From Pycnococcus provasolii (Eukaryota > Chlorophyta > Pseudoscourfieldiophyceae > Pseudoscourfieldiales > Pycnococcaceae): a stretch of 64,000 bases of DNA. Positions 10,249-19,796 of the stretch are shown in pieces. The notes under the pieces are model-generated. The model saw nothing but the letters and a program-made list of their open reading frames with translations, searched no databases and was not told where the DNA came from. The translations under genes and the position numbers were made by a program. The DNA is taken from NCBI GenBank assembly GCA_938743325.2, contig OW568896.1:124001-188000 (forward strand), read 5' to 3'. Position 1 is the stretch's first letter. Every line of letters starts with the position of its first letter.

Positions 10249-11134
10249 CGTTTGTGTGTTTGTGTTTGGTCTGTCGTTGTTTGTTTGTTTGTGAGGGAGG
10301 GAGATGGGACTCGTGAGTGACGACGGTTTCTTTCTCGACGTAATCCCTTTCTCCCCCAAATCCATCTCTCCCTCTCTTGCGACCGTGCACGTTTCAAGCC
10401 ATGGACGACAAACGATAGGTCTGCGCCACACCACACCACACCACACCACACCACACCACACCACGGGGCGGGCAGGAAAGCGCTCATCATGAGCCTCCCA
10501 ACCTCCCCATTCCAAATTCGAAGTGCCAAGAGTTCAACCAACCACGTCACCCAAAGTGCAAGAAAGCACCAAGGAGCCAGCGAGCGAGCGAAGACACCAA
10601 GACAGCAAGACACCAATCACCATCACGATAACGTACCTGAACGTGCGTAGACACTCTTATGCTATGCACGCACTGAGCAGACACGGAAATTCGCAGAGAG
10701 ATGCGTCGGCAAACGGCAAACCCACCCGCCTGAACCGGGGAACACGACGAACGCCGCCGGGTGCACAAAAAACCCGAAGAGGTATCCTCCGTCAGATTCA
10801 CGGGGATGGGACAAACACATTCGGGGGGTTCGGGTTTTTTTTGAGGTAGAATGATTTTCCAATACAGTAGGGAGTAAGTTAGGGGTTGGGAAATTTATTA
10901 GTGCTATTAGGGTTAAGGGCTACTCATTAGGGTAAGTGCTATTAGGGTTAAGGGTTACTCATTAGGGTTACTCATTAGGGTTAGGCTCGGGTTCGGGTTC
11001 CTCAGGTTCGCGCGTTCTGTTCTTTCTTCCCTGTTGTTTCTTTTGTGGAGGGGAAGGGAGTTGTTAACAGCCTTCCTCCCCCTTGGCCATTTCCCTCAAA
11101 ACAACTGTTAACACCTTCTGTGAATACCTCTGAA
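10249..11134. other. Intergenic region: CCACA repeat and telomere-like repeats
   Basis: No gene supported. It holds the eS10 promoter, a CCACA tandem run at about 10425-10462 and telomere-like TTAGGG interspersed with ACTCATTAGGG at about 10880-11000. A divergent promoter for the small membrane protein at 11135 is likely here. Confidence 0.6.
10880..11000. repeat. Interstitial telomere-like TTAGGG array
   Basis: Degenerate tandem repeats built from TTAGGG, GGTTAAGGG and ACTCATTAGGG. Not a chromosome end, because genes continue on both sides. Could be a fossil of telomere repair or an amplified telo-box. Confidence 0.7.
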
Positions 11135-11374
11135 ATGCGTCGCGCGAACGGCACTCCGTACGACCTCTTGCCCACTTGGATGCGCAGTGGGCGGTACCGC
11201 ACGCACGACAGTATCCCATCAGAGTACACGCCTCTGCCAGGGGAACAACTCATATTCCTCTGCCTTCTCATTGTCATGATCGGTTACCTAGTTTGTGTCG
11301 TGCGGCAAAAGCAACAATCCAAATGTGCGGTGGAAGTGCAAATGGAAGCTATCGTAGAACAGAAGGACGAATGA
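11135..11374 (+). CDS. Small single-pass membrane protein, unknown
   Basis: A 79-residue open frame starting MRRANGTPYDLLPTWMRSGR. It has one clear hydrophobic segment (LIFLCLLIVMIGYLVCVV) near residues 40-57, then a short charged tail with QKQQSK and EQKDE. I do not recognise the family. The layout (soluble N-terminal 38 residues, one membrane span, about 20-residue tail) is typical of small organelle or ER subunits. It stands alone between telomere-like repeats and the next gene. It could be a chance frame. Confidence 0.45.
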   Translation: MRRANGTPYDLLPTWMRSGRYRTHDSIPSEYTPLPGEQLIFLCLLIVMIGYLVCVVRQKQQSKCAVEVQMEAIVEQKDE

Positions 11375-11481
11375 ACAGTGAACCTCTGATTGGTTTCGTT
11401 CTTCTCATAATTATGTCTTCTTGTTGTATTGTGTTACATAGTCAATAGTGTATTACCTCGTTGCTTCTCACAATTTTTCTT

Positions 11482-12627
11482 TTAAAACGAAGGAACGACG
11501 ACGTCGCCGCTGCTCGTATTCGTCGTATGCATGGTATTGCCCACATCGCTGCTATTCGGAGGGGCAGGTGGCAAAGCCGACGCTGTGCCTTTGGAACCAC
11601 TCGTCGGGGCGCTTGCAGGCGCGCTTGTGCCATCCCTGCGTAGAGAAGAAGGTGGACTTCGTGGCGGCGCAGACAGAACGGCGGCGGGGGGAGCACCTTG
11701 GCCCATGGGAAGCGTCGTGCGACGCGCGTTGCGATCCTCGCTCGACGGACGACGCTCGTGCGACTCGCTCGAACGACGGCGTTTCTCAGACGAAGACGGC
11801 GTGGGTTCCAGAGGCGTGGGGTCCAGAGGTGGTGGCGCAAGAACCAACGCACCAGCAGCAGCAGCAGCACCAGTAGCAGCAGTTGCGACGTCACCACCAC
11901 AAACGTTGTCAACTTTGTCTCCACGGCCGGCGAGCCGTTTCTCCACTAGATGCGCGAGTGGCGGGGGCAAGAACTTGTCTGACGATGGCAGCGATGACGA
12001 CGCACCAGCGCCTCCACCTTCTTCGGGAACTTCACCGCGCAGCCACGCTAACCTCTCCGCAACCATCGCCTCTACGTCAGCAATGAGCTTTTTTCGCTGC
12101 GCCGTTTTCGAGTCCTCGCCATCCTCCTCCGCGAGGTCTTTCGCGACGGACGCGTTCACGTCGCTGAATCGCACCAGCTCCTCCGCATCTGTGCCCGCTC
12201 GCTCGAGTACCTTTGCAATACGGTCCAGCAGCAAACCGCGGTACACACCGTGTGTGCGCAACGCCTCAGCTAGCAGCGGGATCGCCGCGCCCCACGCGGC
12301 ATTATCCCCCGCACGAGTTGTAGGCTGTGGTGCAGAAGTCGACGACGACGACGCGCCGCCGCCAACACGCCGACGCTTGTTTGCTGACTCCGCGCGTGCC
12401 ATGCACGCGTGGAATGCCGACCTGAGACGACACGTCAAAGACGCGTGTGTGGCGTAGGCATCCAGCAAGTCGGCGACCGACGCGCCGTGCGCCGACGCGC
12501 TTGCGAGTAGGTTCGCCTCGCGCGTTGGCATGGACTGGCTGAGAGATCCGCCTAGGAGCTGCCACGGCACGGCGGTGAGCGTGCGCACGGGCGCGCCGAG
12601 GTGGTGGTCGTCGTGCGGGACGTCCAT
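11482..12627 (-). CDS. Hypothetical protein, Pro/Ser-rich tail
   Basis: A 381-residue frame that I do not recognise. The N-terminal half (about 1-215) is predicted mostly helical, with a blocky segment HGVYRGLLLDRIAKVLERAG and a basic KRRR patch near residue 85 that could serve nuclear import. The C-terminal 160 residues are low-complexity: Pro, Ser, Ala and Arg-Ser patches such as KRRRSSESHERRPSSEDR. The frame extends six codons above the first ATG with a GTG only. It is divergent or adjacent to no obvious partner; RPN1 follows on the same strand 127 bp downstream of its ATG side. Confidence 0.6.
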   Translation of the reverse strand: MDVPHDDHHLGAPVRTLTAVPWQLLGGSLSQSMPTREANLLASASAHGASVADLLDAYATHASLTCRLRSAFHACMARAESANKRRRVGGGASSSSTSAPQPTTRAGDNAAWGAAIPLLAEALRTHGVYRGLLLDRIAKVLERAGTDAEELVRFSDVNASVAKDLAEEDGEDSKTAQRKKLIADVEAMVAERLAWLRGEVPEEGGGAGASSSLPSSDKFLPPPLAHLVEKRLAGRGDKVDNVCGGDVATAATGAAAAAGALVLAPPPLDPTPLEPTPSSSEKRRRSSESHERRPSSEDRNARRTTLPMGQGAPPAAVLSAPPRSPPSSLRRDGTSAPASAPTSGSKGTASALPPAPPNSSDVGNTMHTTNTSSGDVVVPSF

Positions 12628-12753
12628 GGCGCGCGCGCGTTTCACTTAATGAAGAGAGTTTTTACACGCGACACAAGCGGCTCCAGGTTGGGCAAACAAA
12701 CCCCCACAATGGGAAGGCATTTCCTAACCCCGAATTCGCAGCAAACCTCCTCC

Positions 12754-15700
12754 TCACTCCTTCTTTTTCGCAGCCTCGTCGTCAGGACCCTTCACCTTCT
12801 TCACGAGCACGAAGCCTTCGAGCACGCCAGTCACCGGCTCGTACTCGTCCGTGCCAAGCTCTGCACGGTCGAGCGTATTCAAAAGAACAGGGGTCACGTG
12901 CGTCTGGAACCCCGTGACCGTCTTCGGCTTGCCAGCCTGCGCAACCACGTCCACAGCCTCGCCAACGCGTGCGGAGATGGGAAGCGGTTTGTTCAACGCG
13001 CACACCTCCGCCGCTTCCTCCGCGCTCAGCTCCTTGCCAGCCTCCCCGCCGTCGAGCGTCATCAGCATGCGCGGGTTCATTGCCGTGCTGAGGACGTAGA
13101 GTAGCACGTGGTGCTTGCGTGACAGCAATGTGCTGGACATGTCGAGTCCCGCGAACAGCACAACCAGCAGGCCGCTCAGAGCGACGTTGCTGATGAGCAG
13201 GCGGTCGCTGTGGTGGGGAGAAAGCGTGAGGAGGCCCTTTCCCATGTGCGCGAGACCCTGTGCGATGCGAACCATGAAGAGCGCGGACGGGTCCTTGTAG
13301 TAGTACCCGCTCAGCTGGCGCAGGATGTTCGCGACGCGTGCGTTGTTCGTTCCCGCGGAGGCGATGCCAAGTGCGAAGATGGCGTTCTGCGCAACCTCTG
13401 GATCCGTGTCGTGCGACAACCGGCTGAGCATGTCGACGATACCAACCTTGGGCTGCGAAACGCACAGCAGCGCGACGGCGAGCGGGATAGCCTTGCGCAC
13501 GCACGGCTCGCCGTACTGCAGCAGGTGCTCGAACGATCGAAGCAGCATCTCGCTGCCAATGTCCTCCGACATCCCCACCAGCGAAAGGCCGAGCACGGCA
13601 AGAGGCTGGTGCGCGGGGAACGCAAGCTTGTCTTTCGGCCTGTCCTCGTCGTCGTTGTCCCGCCCCTCGGCGGCTGGTGCCTCCTCCGGATGCTCGCCGC
13701 AAAGCGTGAGCAGCTTCTGGATCATCAGCACGTTGCCGCTGCCAGCGTACGCGCACACCTCGAGCACGGTGGTCACGTACGATGCGAGCGTGGGATGCAG
13801 CATCGTCTTGAGAATCTCCATCGTCGCATCGTACTTGCTTCCGCAGTTGAGAAACAGAAGGCCGAGACCGAGGCTGAGAAGGTGCAGCATCGGATCGTGC
13901 GCGAGCTCCTTTGCCTTCGTCTCGGACGGCGTCGTGGCTGGGGTTGCCGTGTTGCTGTTGTTTCCGTCTCCGTTCGCACCCTCCGCCGCCATCGCGGCGT
14001 CCTCCTCAGCCGCAGCAGCCTCGACGATCGTCGCCGACTTCGCCATCAGCGCAGAGATGATCGCCTGCGTACACTCCTCGTCGCACGTGGACACGAACAC
14101 CATGCCAAGCGCGAGGGCGGCATATGCCTGCACCTCGAGAGGCTCTTCCGCGCCTGTGCCGTCGTCAGCGTCACCCTCCCCCGAAATGATGGGCGCGAGG
14201 AGGCTGGAAACCTCCTCCTTGCGGCATCCGGCGTATGCGATGCCAAGACCAAGCATCGCCGCCGTGCGCACGTGAAGGTCCTTCGAGCGATCGACGCTGT
14301 CGTACAGCAGGGCGTACGCCGGGTCGCACTCGTTGCGCACGTTGGCGTTAATCATTCCCACGGCGAGAAGCGCGCCGGCGATGACGTGCGACTCGGTGCT
14401 GTACAGGTACTTGTCAATCTGAGGCAAGCCACCCTCGACGTCCCACATGAGGAGCATGCCAATGCTCCCCGCGGCGGACGTCTTGCCGTGCTCCTTGTTC
14501 TTGTAGATCCACTGCACCTGAGGCGCGGCGGCATCTGCAGCCTCGGCTTCGCCGTTTTCGCCACCACCCGACGAGGATGCGGGCAGCATGAGCTTGTCCT
14601 GGCCGAATCCTGCGTTCACGAACGCATTCACGTACGTTGCCGCAAGATTCTGCTGCGCGGAGTCCGCCGCGGCGCTCCCGCTCGCGCTTCGGCCTCCACC
14701 CTCCACGAGGTGGCTCTTGTACACGTCCTCCGCCGCCTTGGGCTCCATCACGTCAAGGTCGCGCGCGAGCGACAGGTAGTTCTCGCTCAGCCTCGCGTTC
14801 GAGATGGCACCCTGAAGCGCCTCGCGCAGAGGCTCCGCGCTGTCACCGCCATCCTCGAAGCACACGGCAGCCGGCCCATCCTCGAAGTCGAGCCAGTATC
14901 CGTGACGAGCGAGAAGGTAGCACAGCTGCTTCCTCTCCACGGCATCCTTCGTGTCCACGAACGTCGACACGACGTCGTCGCCGGCGTTGCGCTTCAGCGC
15001 GACGCGCATCGCATCCTGGTGCTTGCCGCACTTCCTGTAGATGGTGTACGCCGCGGCGAGCGCGACGTCGTCGTCGGGTTCGCTGAGGTACGACGCGATG
15101 GACAGCAGGTAAAGCCCGGTGCGTTCGCAGTTCTTGCTGTCGATGTACCCTGGCAGCGTGGCGAGCTGGTCCACCTCGATGAGCAGGTCGACGGCGTCTG
15201 GCTCTGCGTTGTGCAGGATGTGGAACGGCACGATGAGGCGCACGAGGTGCATGAGTTCGTCGTCCGTCGCGGACGACGAACGCGTGGGCGGATCGACGGG
15301 CTCGACGGGTTCCATCTGGCGTCTGTTGAACTCCGCCCCGATTTCACCCGCCAGGTGCTTGACATATTCGTGTCCCCAGTCTCCAATCCCTTCGTCCGAG
15401 CCGTCTGCCGCGGTCTGCGAGATGGGCGATCCCTCGAGCCTGTACGAGAGGCACTCGTTTTTGTCCTTGGTTCCAAACGCCATGGCGAGAACGGAGATGA
15501 CATCCGCGAGCAGGAGTCGGTTGGGTTGGTTTTTGGGCCACGAGCCGTGCGTCTCCTTGAGCGTGTCGAAGTGCGGCCTGAGGAACTTGAGAGGTTTGGG
15601 CACGGACGTCATGCTGGAGGTGGATTCTCGGATCTCCTTCCTCATCGTCTCGATGGCAAGTTTCTGCACCCCCGCTTCGTTGTTGGGTTCCGTGAGTCGC

Positions 15701-15840
15701 GTCACGCATAGTTCCAACGACTCCTTGAGCGCCTTGTCCTCCTCTGAGAGTTCCTCCGGTTCGTTCTTTGAGTTCTTCTTTGAGGCCTCCGGTGACTTCT
15801 TAGGCGGGTCAGACGCGCCACTGGTAGGTTTCACCGCCAT
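12754..15840 (-). CDS. RPN1: 26S proteasome regulatory subunit RPN1 (PSMD2)
   Basis: Largest base subunit of the 19S regulatory particle, a scaffold for ubiquitin receptors and shuttle factors. The 1028-residue length is normal. Conserved blocks include FGTKDKNECLSYRLEG and WGHEYVKHLAGEI at the N-terminal side. Repeated proteasome/cyclosome units follow (ALLAVGMINANVRNECDPAY, RTAAMLGLGIAYAG, AYAALALGMVFVSTC). The RPN1 C-terminal block LLNTLDRAELGTDEYEPVTG then EGFVLVKKVKG is present. The ATG at 15840 starts MAVKPTSGASD; the frame upstream lacks a better start and runs into a CCAAAC repeat. It is divergent from DapB with 364 bp between starts. Confidence 0.97.
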   Translation of the reverse strand: MAVKPTSGASDPPKKSPEASKKNSKNEPEELSEEDKALKESLELCVTRLTEPNNEAGVQKLAIETMRKEIRESTSSMTSVPKPLKFLRPHFDTLKETHGSWPKNQPNRLLLADVISVLAMAFGTKDKNECLSYRLEGSPISQTAADGSDEGIGDWGHEYVKHLAGEIGAEFNRRQMEPVEPVDPPTRSSSATDDELMHLVRLIVPFHILHNAEPDAVDLLIEVDQLATLPGYIDSKNCERTGLYLLSIASYLSEPDDDVALAAAYTIYRKCGKHQDAMRVALKRNAGDDVVSTFVDTKDAVERKQLCYLLARHGYWLDFEDGPAAVCFEDGGDSAEPLREALQGAISNARLSENYLSLARDLDVMEPKAAEDVYKSHLVEGGGRSASGSAAADSAQQNLAATYVNAFVNAGFGQDKLMLPASSSGGGENGEAEAADAAAPQVQWIYKNKEHGKTSAAGSIGMLLMWDVEGGLPQIDKYLYSTESHVIAGALLAVGMINANVRNECDPAYALLYDSVDRSKDLHVRTAAMLGLGIAYAGCRKEEVSSLLAPIISGEGDADDGTGAEEPLEVQAYAALALGMVFVSTCDEECTQAIISALMAKSATIVEAAAAEEDAAMAAEGANGDGNNSNTATPATTPSETKAKELAHDPMLHLLSLGLGLLFLNCGSKYDATMEILKTMLHPTLASYVTTVLEVCAYAGSGNVLMIQKLLTLCGEHPEEAPAAEGRDNDDEDRPKDKLAFPAHQPLAVLGLSLVGMSEDIGSEMLLRSFEHLLQYGEPCVRKAIPLAVALLCVSQPKVGIVDMLSRLSHDTDPEVAQNAIFALGIASAGTNNARVANILRQLSGYYYKDPSALFMVRIAQGLAHMGKGLLTLSPHHSDRLLISNVALSGLLVVLFAGLDMSSTLLSRKHHVLLYVLSTAMNPRMLMTLDGGEAGKELSAEEAAEVCALNKPLPISARVGEAVDVVAQAGKPKTVTGFQTHVTPVLLNTLDRAELGTDEYEPVTGVLEGFVLVKKVKGPDDEAAKKKE

Positions 15841-16204
15841 TGCGACTGCTAAAGTACCTGCCGTGGGAGTGGGGGAGGGAGGGGGAAACCAAAGCGCGGC
15901 AAACCAACCAACCAAACACCACAGGGGCAGAGGGGTGGAAAAAACCTAACCCTAAAACCCCTAACATCCGAAAACCAAGTTGGAGCAAGGGGAGATAACA
16001 GTGAGGGGATCATAGACATAGTCTTATAGGACAAGGGTGGATCCCCTTTGGTCGGGTTCCTTGGTCGGTGTTTTTTTAATTCGGGTTTTGTTCCCATTTT
16101 CCGCCCATTCGTGCTCCGAGTGAGTGTGAATCCCCGAACGTCCTCTTGTTCCCGTTTTTTTGGGACCCAGCGCCGCCATACCTTCCTCATCTTTTCCCAT
16201 TGTC
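15841..16204. promoter_or_regulatory. Divergent promoter RPN1 / DapB with telo-box-like and CCAAAC motifs
   Basis: Gene-free interval between two opposite start codons. It has CCAAACCAACC-like repeats near 15895-15920 and CCTAACCCTAAAACCCCTAAC near 15945-15965. The latter resembles plant telo-boxes (AAACCCTA). Assignment as a promoter is inferred from position. Confidence 0.5.
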
Positions 16205-17167
16205 ATGTCCGCAGCAGCTGCTCATCTACCTCACCCGTTGCAGTCACCATGGCACAAGGCTGCCCTCAGAAGATCCTTGAGGAAAAAGGCTTCCATTCGC
16301 AGGGCTGCCATGATTACGTCGGCCGTGCCTGTCCTCGTCAACAGCTGTGCGGGGAAAATGGGACACGCCGTGGGAGAGGCGGTGCTCGAAAGCGGGAACA
16401 CGCTACTCCCGTACAGCGTCGCAGGACCGGACGTCGGAGTTGACGTTGTCAACTGCGCGGGTCAGCCGATCCAACTCGTTCCGCCGGAGGAGGCGGTCAG
16501 CCTCATCACAAGGCTCAAAGAGGAACACCCAGAACTCATCGTTGTCGACTACACCGTGCCCGCGATTGTTAACGCAAACGCAGACATGTACTGCAGCCTT
16601 GGCGTGCCGTTCGTCATGGGAACCACAGGGGGGGACCGAGACGCGCTCAAGGCAGCCGTCACGGCGAGCGAAGCAACGCACGCCGTGGTCGCGCCGCAGA
16701 TGGGTAAGCAGGTGGTCGCCTTTCAGGCGATGATGCAGCGTATGAGCGAGATGTTCCCCGGCGCATTCAACGACTACACGCTGAGCGTCGTCGAAAGCCA
16801 CCAGAAGACGAAAGTTGACACAAGCGGAACCGCCAAGGCGATCGTCGAGAGCTTTCGCGCACTTGGCGTGCAGCCGTTCGACGACGACGACATCGAACTT
16901 GTTCGCAACCCCAACGATAGCGTCGATCGCATGGGCGTTCCTGAGACGTACCTCGACGGACACGCATACCACACATACCGCCTCACGAGTCCTGACGGAA
17001 CGGTGGCATTCGAGTTCCAGCACAATGTTAACGGGCGCGCCATCTACGCGCAGGGAACGGTGGACGCCGTGCTGTTTTTGCACAGGCAACTGTACGGAAA
17101 GCCCGGAGGTGCCACGCAGAAGCTGTACGACATGATTGATGTGCTCGAGGCTGGTGTGATGAGGTGA
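16205..17167 (+). CDS. DAPB: 4-hydroxy-tetrahydrodipicolinate reductase (DapB), plastid-type
   Basis: NAD(P)H-dependent reductase of the diaminopimelate pathway to lysine. It shows the Rossmann start SAVPVLVNSCAGKMGHAVGEA (read as two parts: VPVLVNSCAGKMG, then HAVGEA), VVDYTVPAIV, VMGTTGGDRD, VVAPQMGKQVVAFQ and the substrate block VESHQKTKVDTSGTAKA. These match the plant-type subgroup, whose members run longer than many bacterial enzymes. A leader of about 40 residues rich in Ser, Ala, Arg and Lys fits a plastid transit peptide. The ATG at 16205 is chosen for that leader. In plants lysine is made by the DAP aminotransferase variant in the plastid, which is the likely context. Confidence 0.9.
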   Translation: MSAAAAHLPHPLQSPWHKAALRRSLRKKASIRRAAMITSAVPVLVNSCAGKMGHAVGEAVLESGNTLLPYSVAGPDVGVDVVNCAGQPIQLVPPEEAVSLITRLKEEHPELIVVDYTVPAIVNANADMYCSLGVPFVMGTTGGDRDALKAAVTASEATHAVVAPQMGKQVVAFQAMMQRMSEMFPGAFNDYTLSVVESHQKTKVDTSGTAKAIVESFRALGVQPFDDDDIELVRNPNDSVDRMGVPETYLDGHAYHTYRLTSPDGTVAFEFQHNVNGRAIYAQGTVDAVLFLHRQLYGKPGGATQKLYDMIDVLEAGVMR

Positions 17168-17477
17168 TGAGGTTATGTTTGGTAGTACTACTCTTTTTTT
17201 TTTCACATTCATATTTTTGGTATGTTGTTGGCGTTGTAGGTGATGTCGTTGTCGTAAACGGCGGGAAAGGATGCTTCTGCCAACACACATGTTCTCAGCA
17301 AGCAGACAACTACAGAGACAGTCGACGACGACGTTGACGACGACGACGAAACTGCGTCGTGAGCTGGATGAAGGAGCTAAAGAAGGGGGGAGGGAAGCCA
17401 CGCGTGGCACTTAAAGACGTTTGCACATACAGCAGCTCTTAAAAAGTTTCATTAAAATTGCAGTTAACAATTACACG
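17168..17477. other. Intergenic, convergent gene ends
   Basis: Space between the stop of DapB and the stop of the convergent RRM-like gene. It has a T-run at 17192-17201 and short GTTGAC/GTCGAC palindromic patches. No gene seen. Confidence 0.5.
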
Positions 17478-19796
17478 CTAGAATTCCTTCATGGCAGATT
17501 TTACACCAAGCACATTCCCACTCCACGGACCAGGCAAGGGCAGCTGGCCCATTGATATGAGACGGTCGGCGTCAGATACGGGAATCTTGGCAAAAGCATA
17601 TCCAGCACATTGCCTGGATATAGTGGGAATTTTGATGTCGCGAATGAGAGATACACCGTTCTCCTGAAGCAATCGCGCGATGCCCACTTCACCAGCCTCG
17701 GCAATGAACTGTACGTTCAATCCAAGGTAAATGCTTTTAAACGCTTTAGATCGATTGTCACCGCTTGGTGGCATCATTGCGCCGGATCGCGCCGCTATTG
17801 CGCTAGGATGATTTGGATCCTTGCCATCTCGCTCGAGAAGCTGGCGGGTGACGGACGCTGAGATCTTTTCAGGTGTCAAACCTGTATGTTTTTCCCACTT
17901 CGCCAACTTGTTCATCTCCGAGCTCTGATCGTTAGCCTCTGGGCTCATTTCACAGCGCAGAGTGCGATCGAGAGATGGATTCTCTTTATCGCCCATGTAC
18001 GCAAGGCCGAGTCCCAGGCGACACCCGTCAAGCCTCTCGATGGCGCACCGTGCATCTCCCACATCCCGAAAGTCTGCGAAAAAGCGACAGTATGTTTTAT
18101 TCACGGACAACCTTCCCAGGCCGACAAGTCCATGGCACCTGGTCCCTAGGTATTCCTTCAGGAGAGCCGTCCTCACGTTGAATGCAAATCCCTTAATCTC
18201 GATGACTTTCACATCGTCACGGGCTAAGGGTGTTGGGACGTCGACATGTGCACGCTTCTTGCCATTTTCTGTGGGACTGTGGAGATGATTTGGATCCTTG
18301 CCATCTCGCTCGAGAAGCTGGCGGGTGACGGACGCTGAGATCTTTTCAGGTGTCAAACCTGTATGCATTTCCCACTTCACCAACTTGTTCATCTCCGAGC
18401 TCTGATCGTTAGCCTCTGGGCTCATTTCACAGCGCAGAGTGCGATCGAGAGATGGATTCTCTTTATCGCCCATGTACGCAAGGCCGAGTCCCAGGCGACA
18501 CCCGTCAAGCCTCTCGATGGCGCGCCGTGCATCCCCCACATCCCGAAAGTCTGCGAAATAGCGACAGTATGTTTTATTCACGGACAACCTTCCCAGGCCG
18601 ACAAATCCATGGCACCTGGTCCCTAGGTAATCCTTCAGGAGGACCGCCCTGACATTGAACGTAAATCCCTTAATCTCGATGACTTTCACATCGTCACGGG
18701 CGGCTGTGATGGTGTGGTCTAAGACCTTTGCACGAGTTTCGTGGGCGTCGATGTCATCGAAGCTGTACCAAGTACCCTCCATTGTTTTGGTTTCGTCAGA
18801 CATTGAAATTGTTCCATCGTCAGCACGGATCCAACCAACACGTGATATCGACACATGCGGACTGCCTGTGGTAAATAGGATCGAATCCATGGGTATCGTG
18901 CATTCGACTGCTTGACAAGCACAAACCGTATTCCTGAACTCTGCAAAGAAACGATGGTGCTGAGAATTTGCACCATCACTGAATACTCCAAAGCGAACCA
19001 TTCTCAGCATCTCGGGCGACGAATCTCGTAGATACGTCATGACATCATCCCAAGGGACATCTTTCGCCACACCGGTGATCTCAATGACTCGACCCATTTT
19101 GGGTAAAACACTACTTCTGGGTAGGCTGGGTGGTGGTGCAAGCTGCAGCGGCGCATGATGTTGTTGTTGTCGTGGTTGTTGTGGTTGTGGTTGTTGTTGT
19201 TGTTGTTGCTGCTGCTGCTGTTGTTCTAGTGGCAGTAGCAGTGGCAGTGGCTGTGGTTGTGGTGGTGGTGCAAGCTGCAGCGGCGCATGATGTGGTGGTG
19301 GTAGTAGTTGTTGTTGCTGCTGCTGCTGTTGTTGTTCTAGTGGCAGTTGTTGTGGTTGTGGCTGTGGCTGTGGCGGTTCCTCATTCTCCATCATCTGGAT
19401 GGCAATTCCAGCTTGCGCTGTCTCCTTCAAGCGACTCATCGCCGATACATACGCATCTGTCTTTCTATCAAGCAGAGCAAGACGCTGTTCGAGCCCCATG
19501 CTTTCCAGCTCTTGCACGTGTTTTTTCAAAGTCATGGCATATTCGTACCACTGCGTGAGCTCTTCTTGGTACTTCTGAGCGCGTCGGTCCGCGTCGTCCT
19601 TCGATCGAACGAGTTCTTGGAGTGCGTGTCTCGCCTCCGCCTCATTTTTCTGCTCGACTCCAAAATCGCCGTAATCAGAATAGGAAGAAGACGGATGGGA
19701 CCCCCTCAGTCTAGGGTCCGAAGGCACATCCATGTCCACGGAGCCGTCGTCCATGTCACGAGCAGTCACATTGTCGTGGTTCATCACCAGCTCCAT
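17478..19796 (-). CDS. Gln-rich RRM-like RNA-binding protein with internal tandem duplication
   Basis: A 772-residue protein. A heptad-like helical segment near residues 50-120 is followed by two Gln/Pro-rich blocks. About four RRM-like units come next: VIEITGVAKDVPWDD with HHRFFAEFR, two copies of KVIEIKGF with YCRYFADFRDVGDARRAIER (YCRFFADFR in the other copy), and a C-terminal YLGLNVQF with CAGYAFAKIPVSDADRL. The RNP-like strands, spaced about 50-60 residues, support the RRM reading. The aromatic positions are atypical. The two middle units are nearly identical at DNA level, 477 nt apart and in frame. The frame is open above the ATG at 19796 only from a TTG. Function unknown; post-transcriptional RNA binding is an inference. 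Confidence 0.75.
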   Translation of the reverse strand: MELVMNHDNVTARDMDDGSVDMDVPSDPRLRGSHPSSSYSDYGDFGVEQKNEAEARHALQELVRSKDDADRRAQKYQEELTQWYEYAMTLKKHVQELESMGLEQRLALLDRKTDAYVSAMSRLKETAQAGIAIQMMENEEPPQPQPQPQQLPLEQQQQQQQQQLLPPPHHAPLQLAPPPQPQPLPLLLPLEQQQQQQQQQQQPQPQQPRQQQHHAPLQLAPPPSLPRSSVLPKMGRVIEITGVAKDVPWDDVMTYLRDSSPEMLRMVRFGVFSDGANSQHHRFFAEFRNTVCACQAVECTIPMDSILFTTGSPHVSISRVGWIRADDGTISMSDETKTMEGTWYSFDDIDAHETRAKVLDHTITAARDDVKVIEIKGFTFNVRAVLLKDYLGTRCHGFVGLGRLSVNKTYCRYFADFRDVGDARRAIERLDGCRLGLGLAYMGDKENPSLDRTLRCEMSPEANDQSSEMNKLVKWEMHTGLTPEKISASVTRQLLERDGKDPNHLHSPTENGKKRAHVDVPTPLARDDVKVIEIKGFAFNVRTALLKEYLGTRCHGLVGLGRLSVNKTYCRFFADFRDVGDARCAIERLDGCRLGLGLAYMGDKENPSLDRTLRCEMSPEANDQSSEMNKLAKWEKHTGLTPEKISASVTRQLLERDGKDPNHPSAIAARSGAMMPPSGDNRSKAFKSIYLGLNVQFIAEAGEVGIARLLQENGVSLIRDIKIPTISRQCAGYAFAKIPVSDADRLISMGQLPLPGPWSGNVLGVKSAMKEF
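17809..18701 (-). repeat. In-frame tandem duplication, 477-bp period
   Basis: The segment 17809-18224 recurs at 18286-18701 with only scattered mismatches, an offset of 477 nt (159 codons). Each copy encodes one RRM-like unit plus the stretch LRCEMSPEANDQSSEMNKL. The near identity, including synonymous sites, points to a recent event or gene conversion. Confidence 0.93.
19155..19350 (-). repeat. CAA/CAG repeats encoding Gln/Pro tracts
   Basis: Two blocks of GTTGTTGTT / GCTGCTGCT triplets on the plus strand separated by a repeated GGTGCAAGCTGCAGCGGCGC unit. They encode LEQQQQQQQQQ and HHAPLQLAPPP twice each. The block pair itself looks duplicated. Confidence 0.85.

Noticed and set aside
10880-11000. 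Chromosome end (telomere)
   Set aside because: Repeats are degenerate and single-copy genes lie on both sides.
13210-15711. An 833-codon open frame on the plus strand opposite RPN1
   Set aside because: It is the mirror of a GC-rich, strongly biased coding sequence. Its protein is rich in Arg, His, Val and Leu, and has no domain, while the minus strand encodes an unmistakable RPN1.
16403-17410. A 335-codon frame antisense to DapB
   Set aside because: Same reason: antisense shadow of a real gene, His/Val/Arg-rich with no domain.
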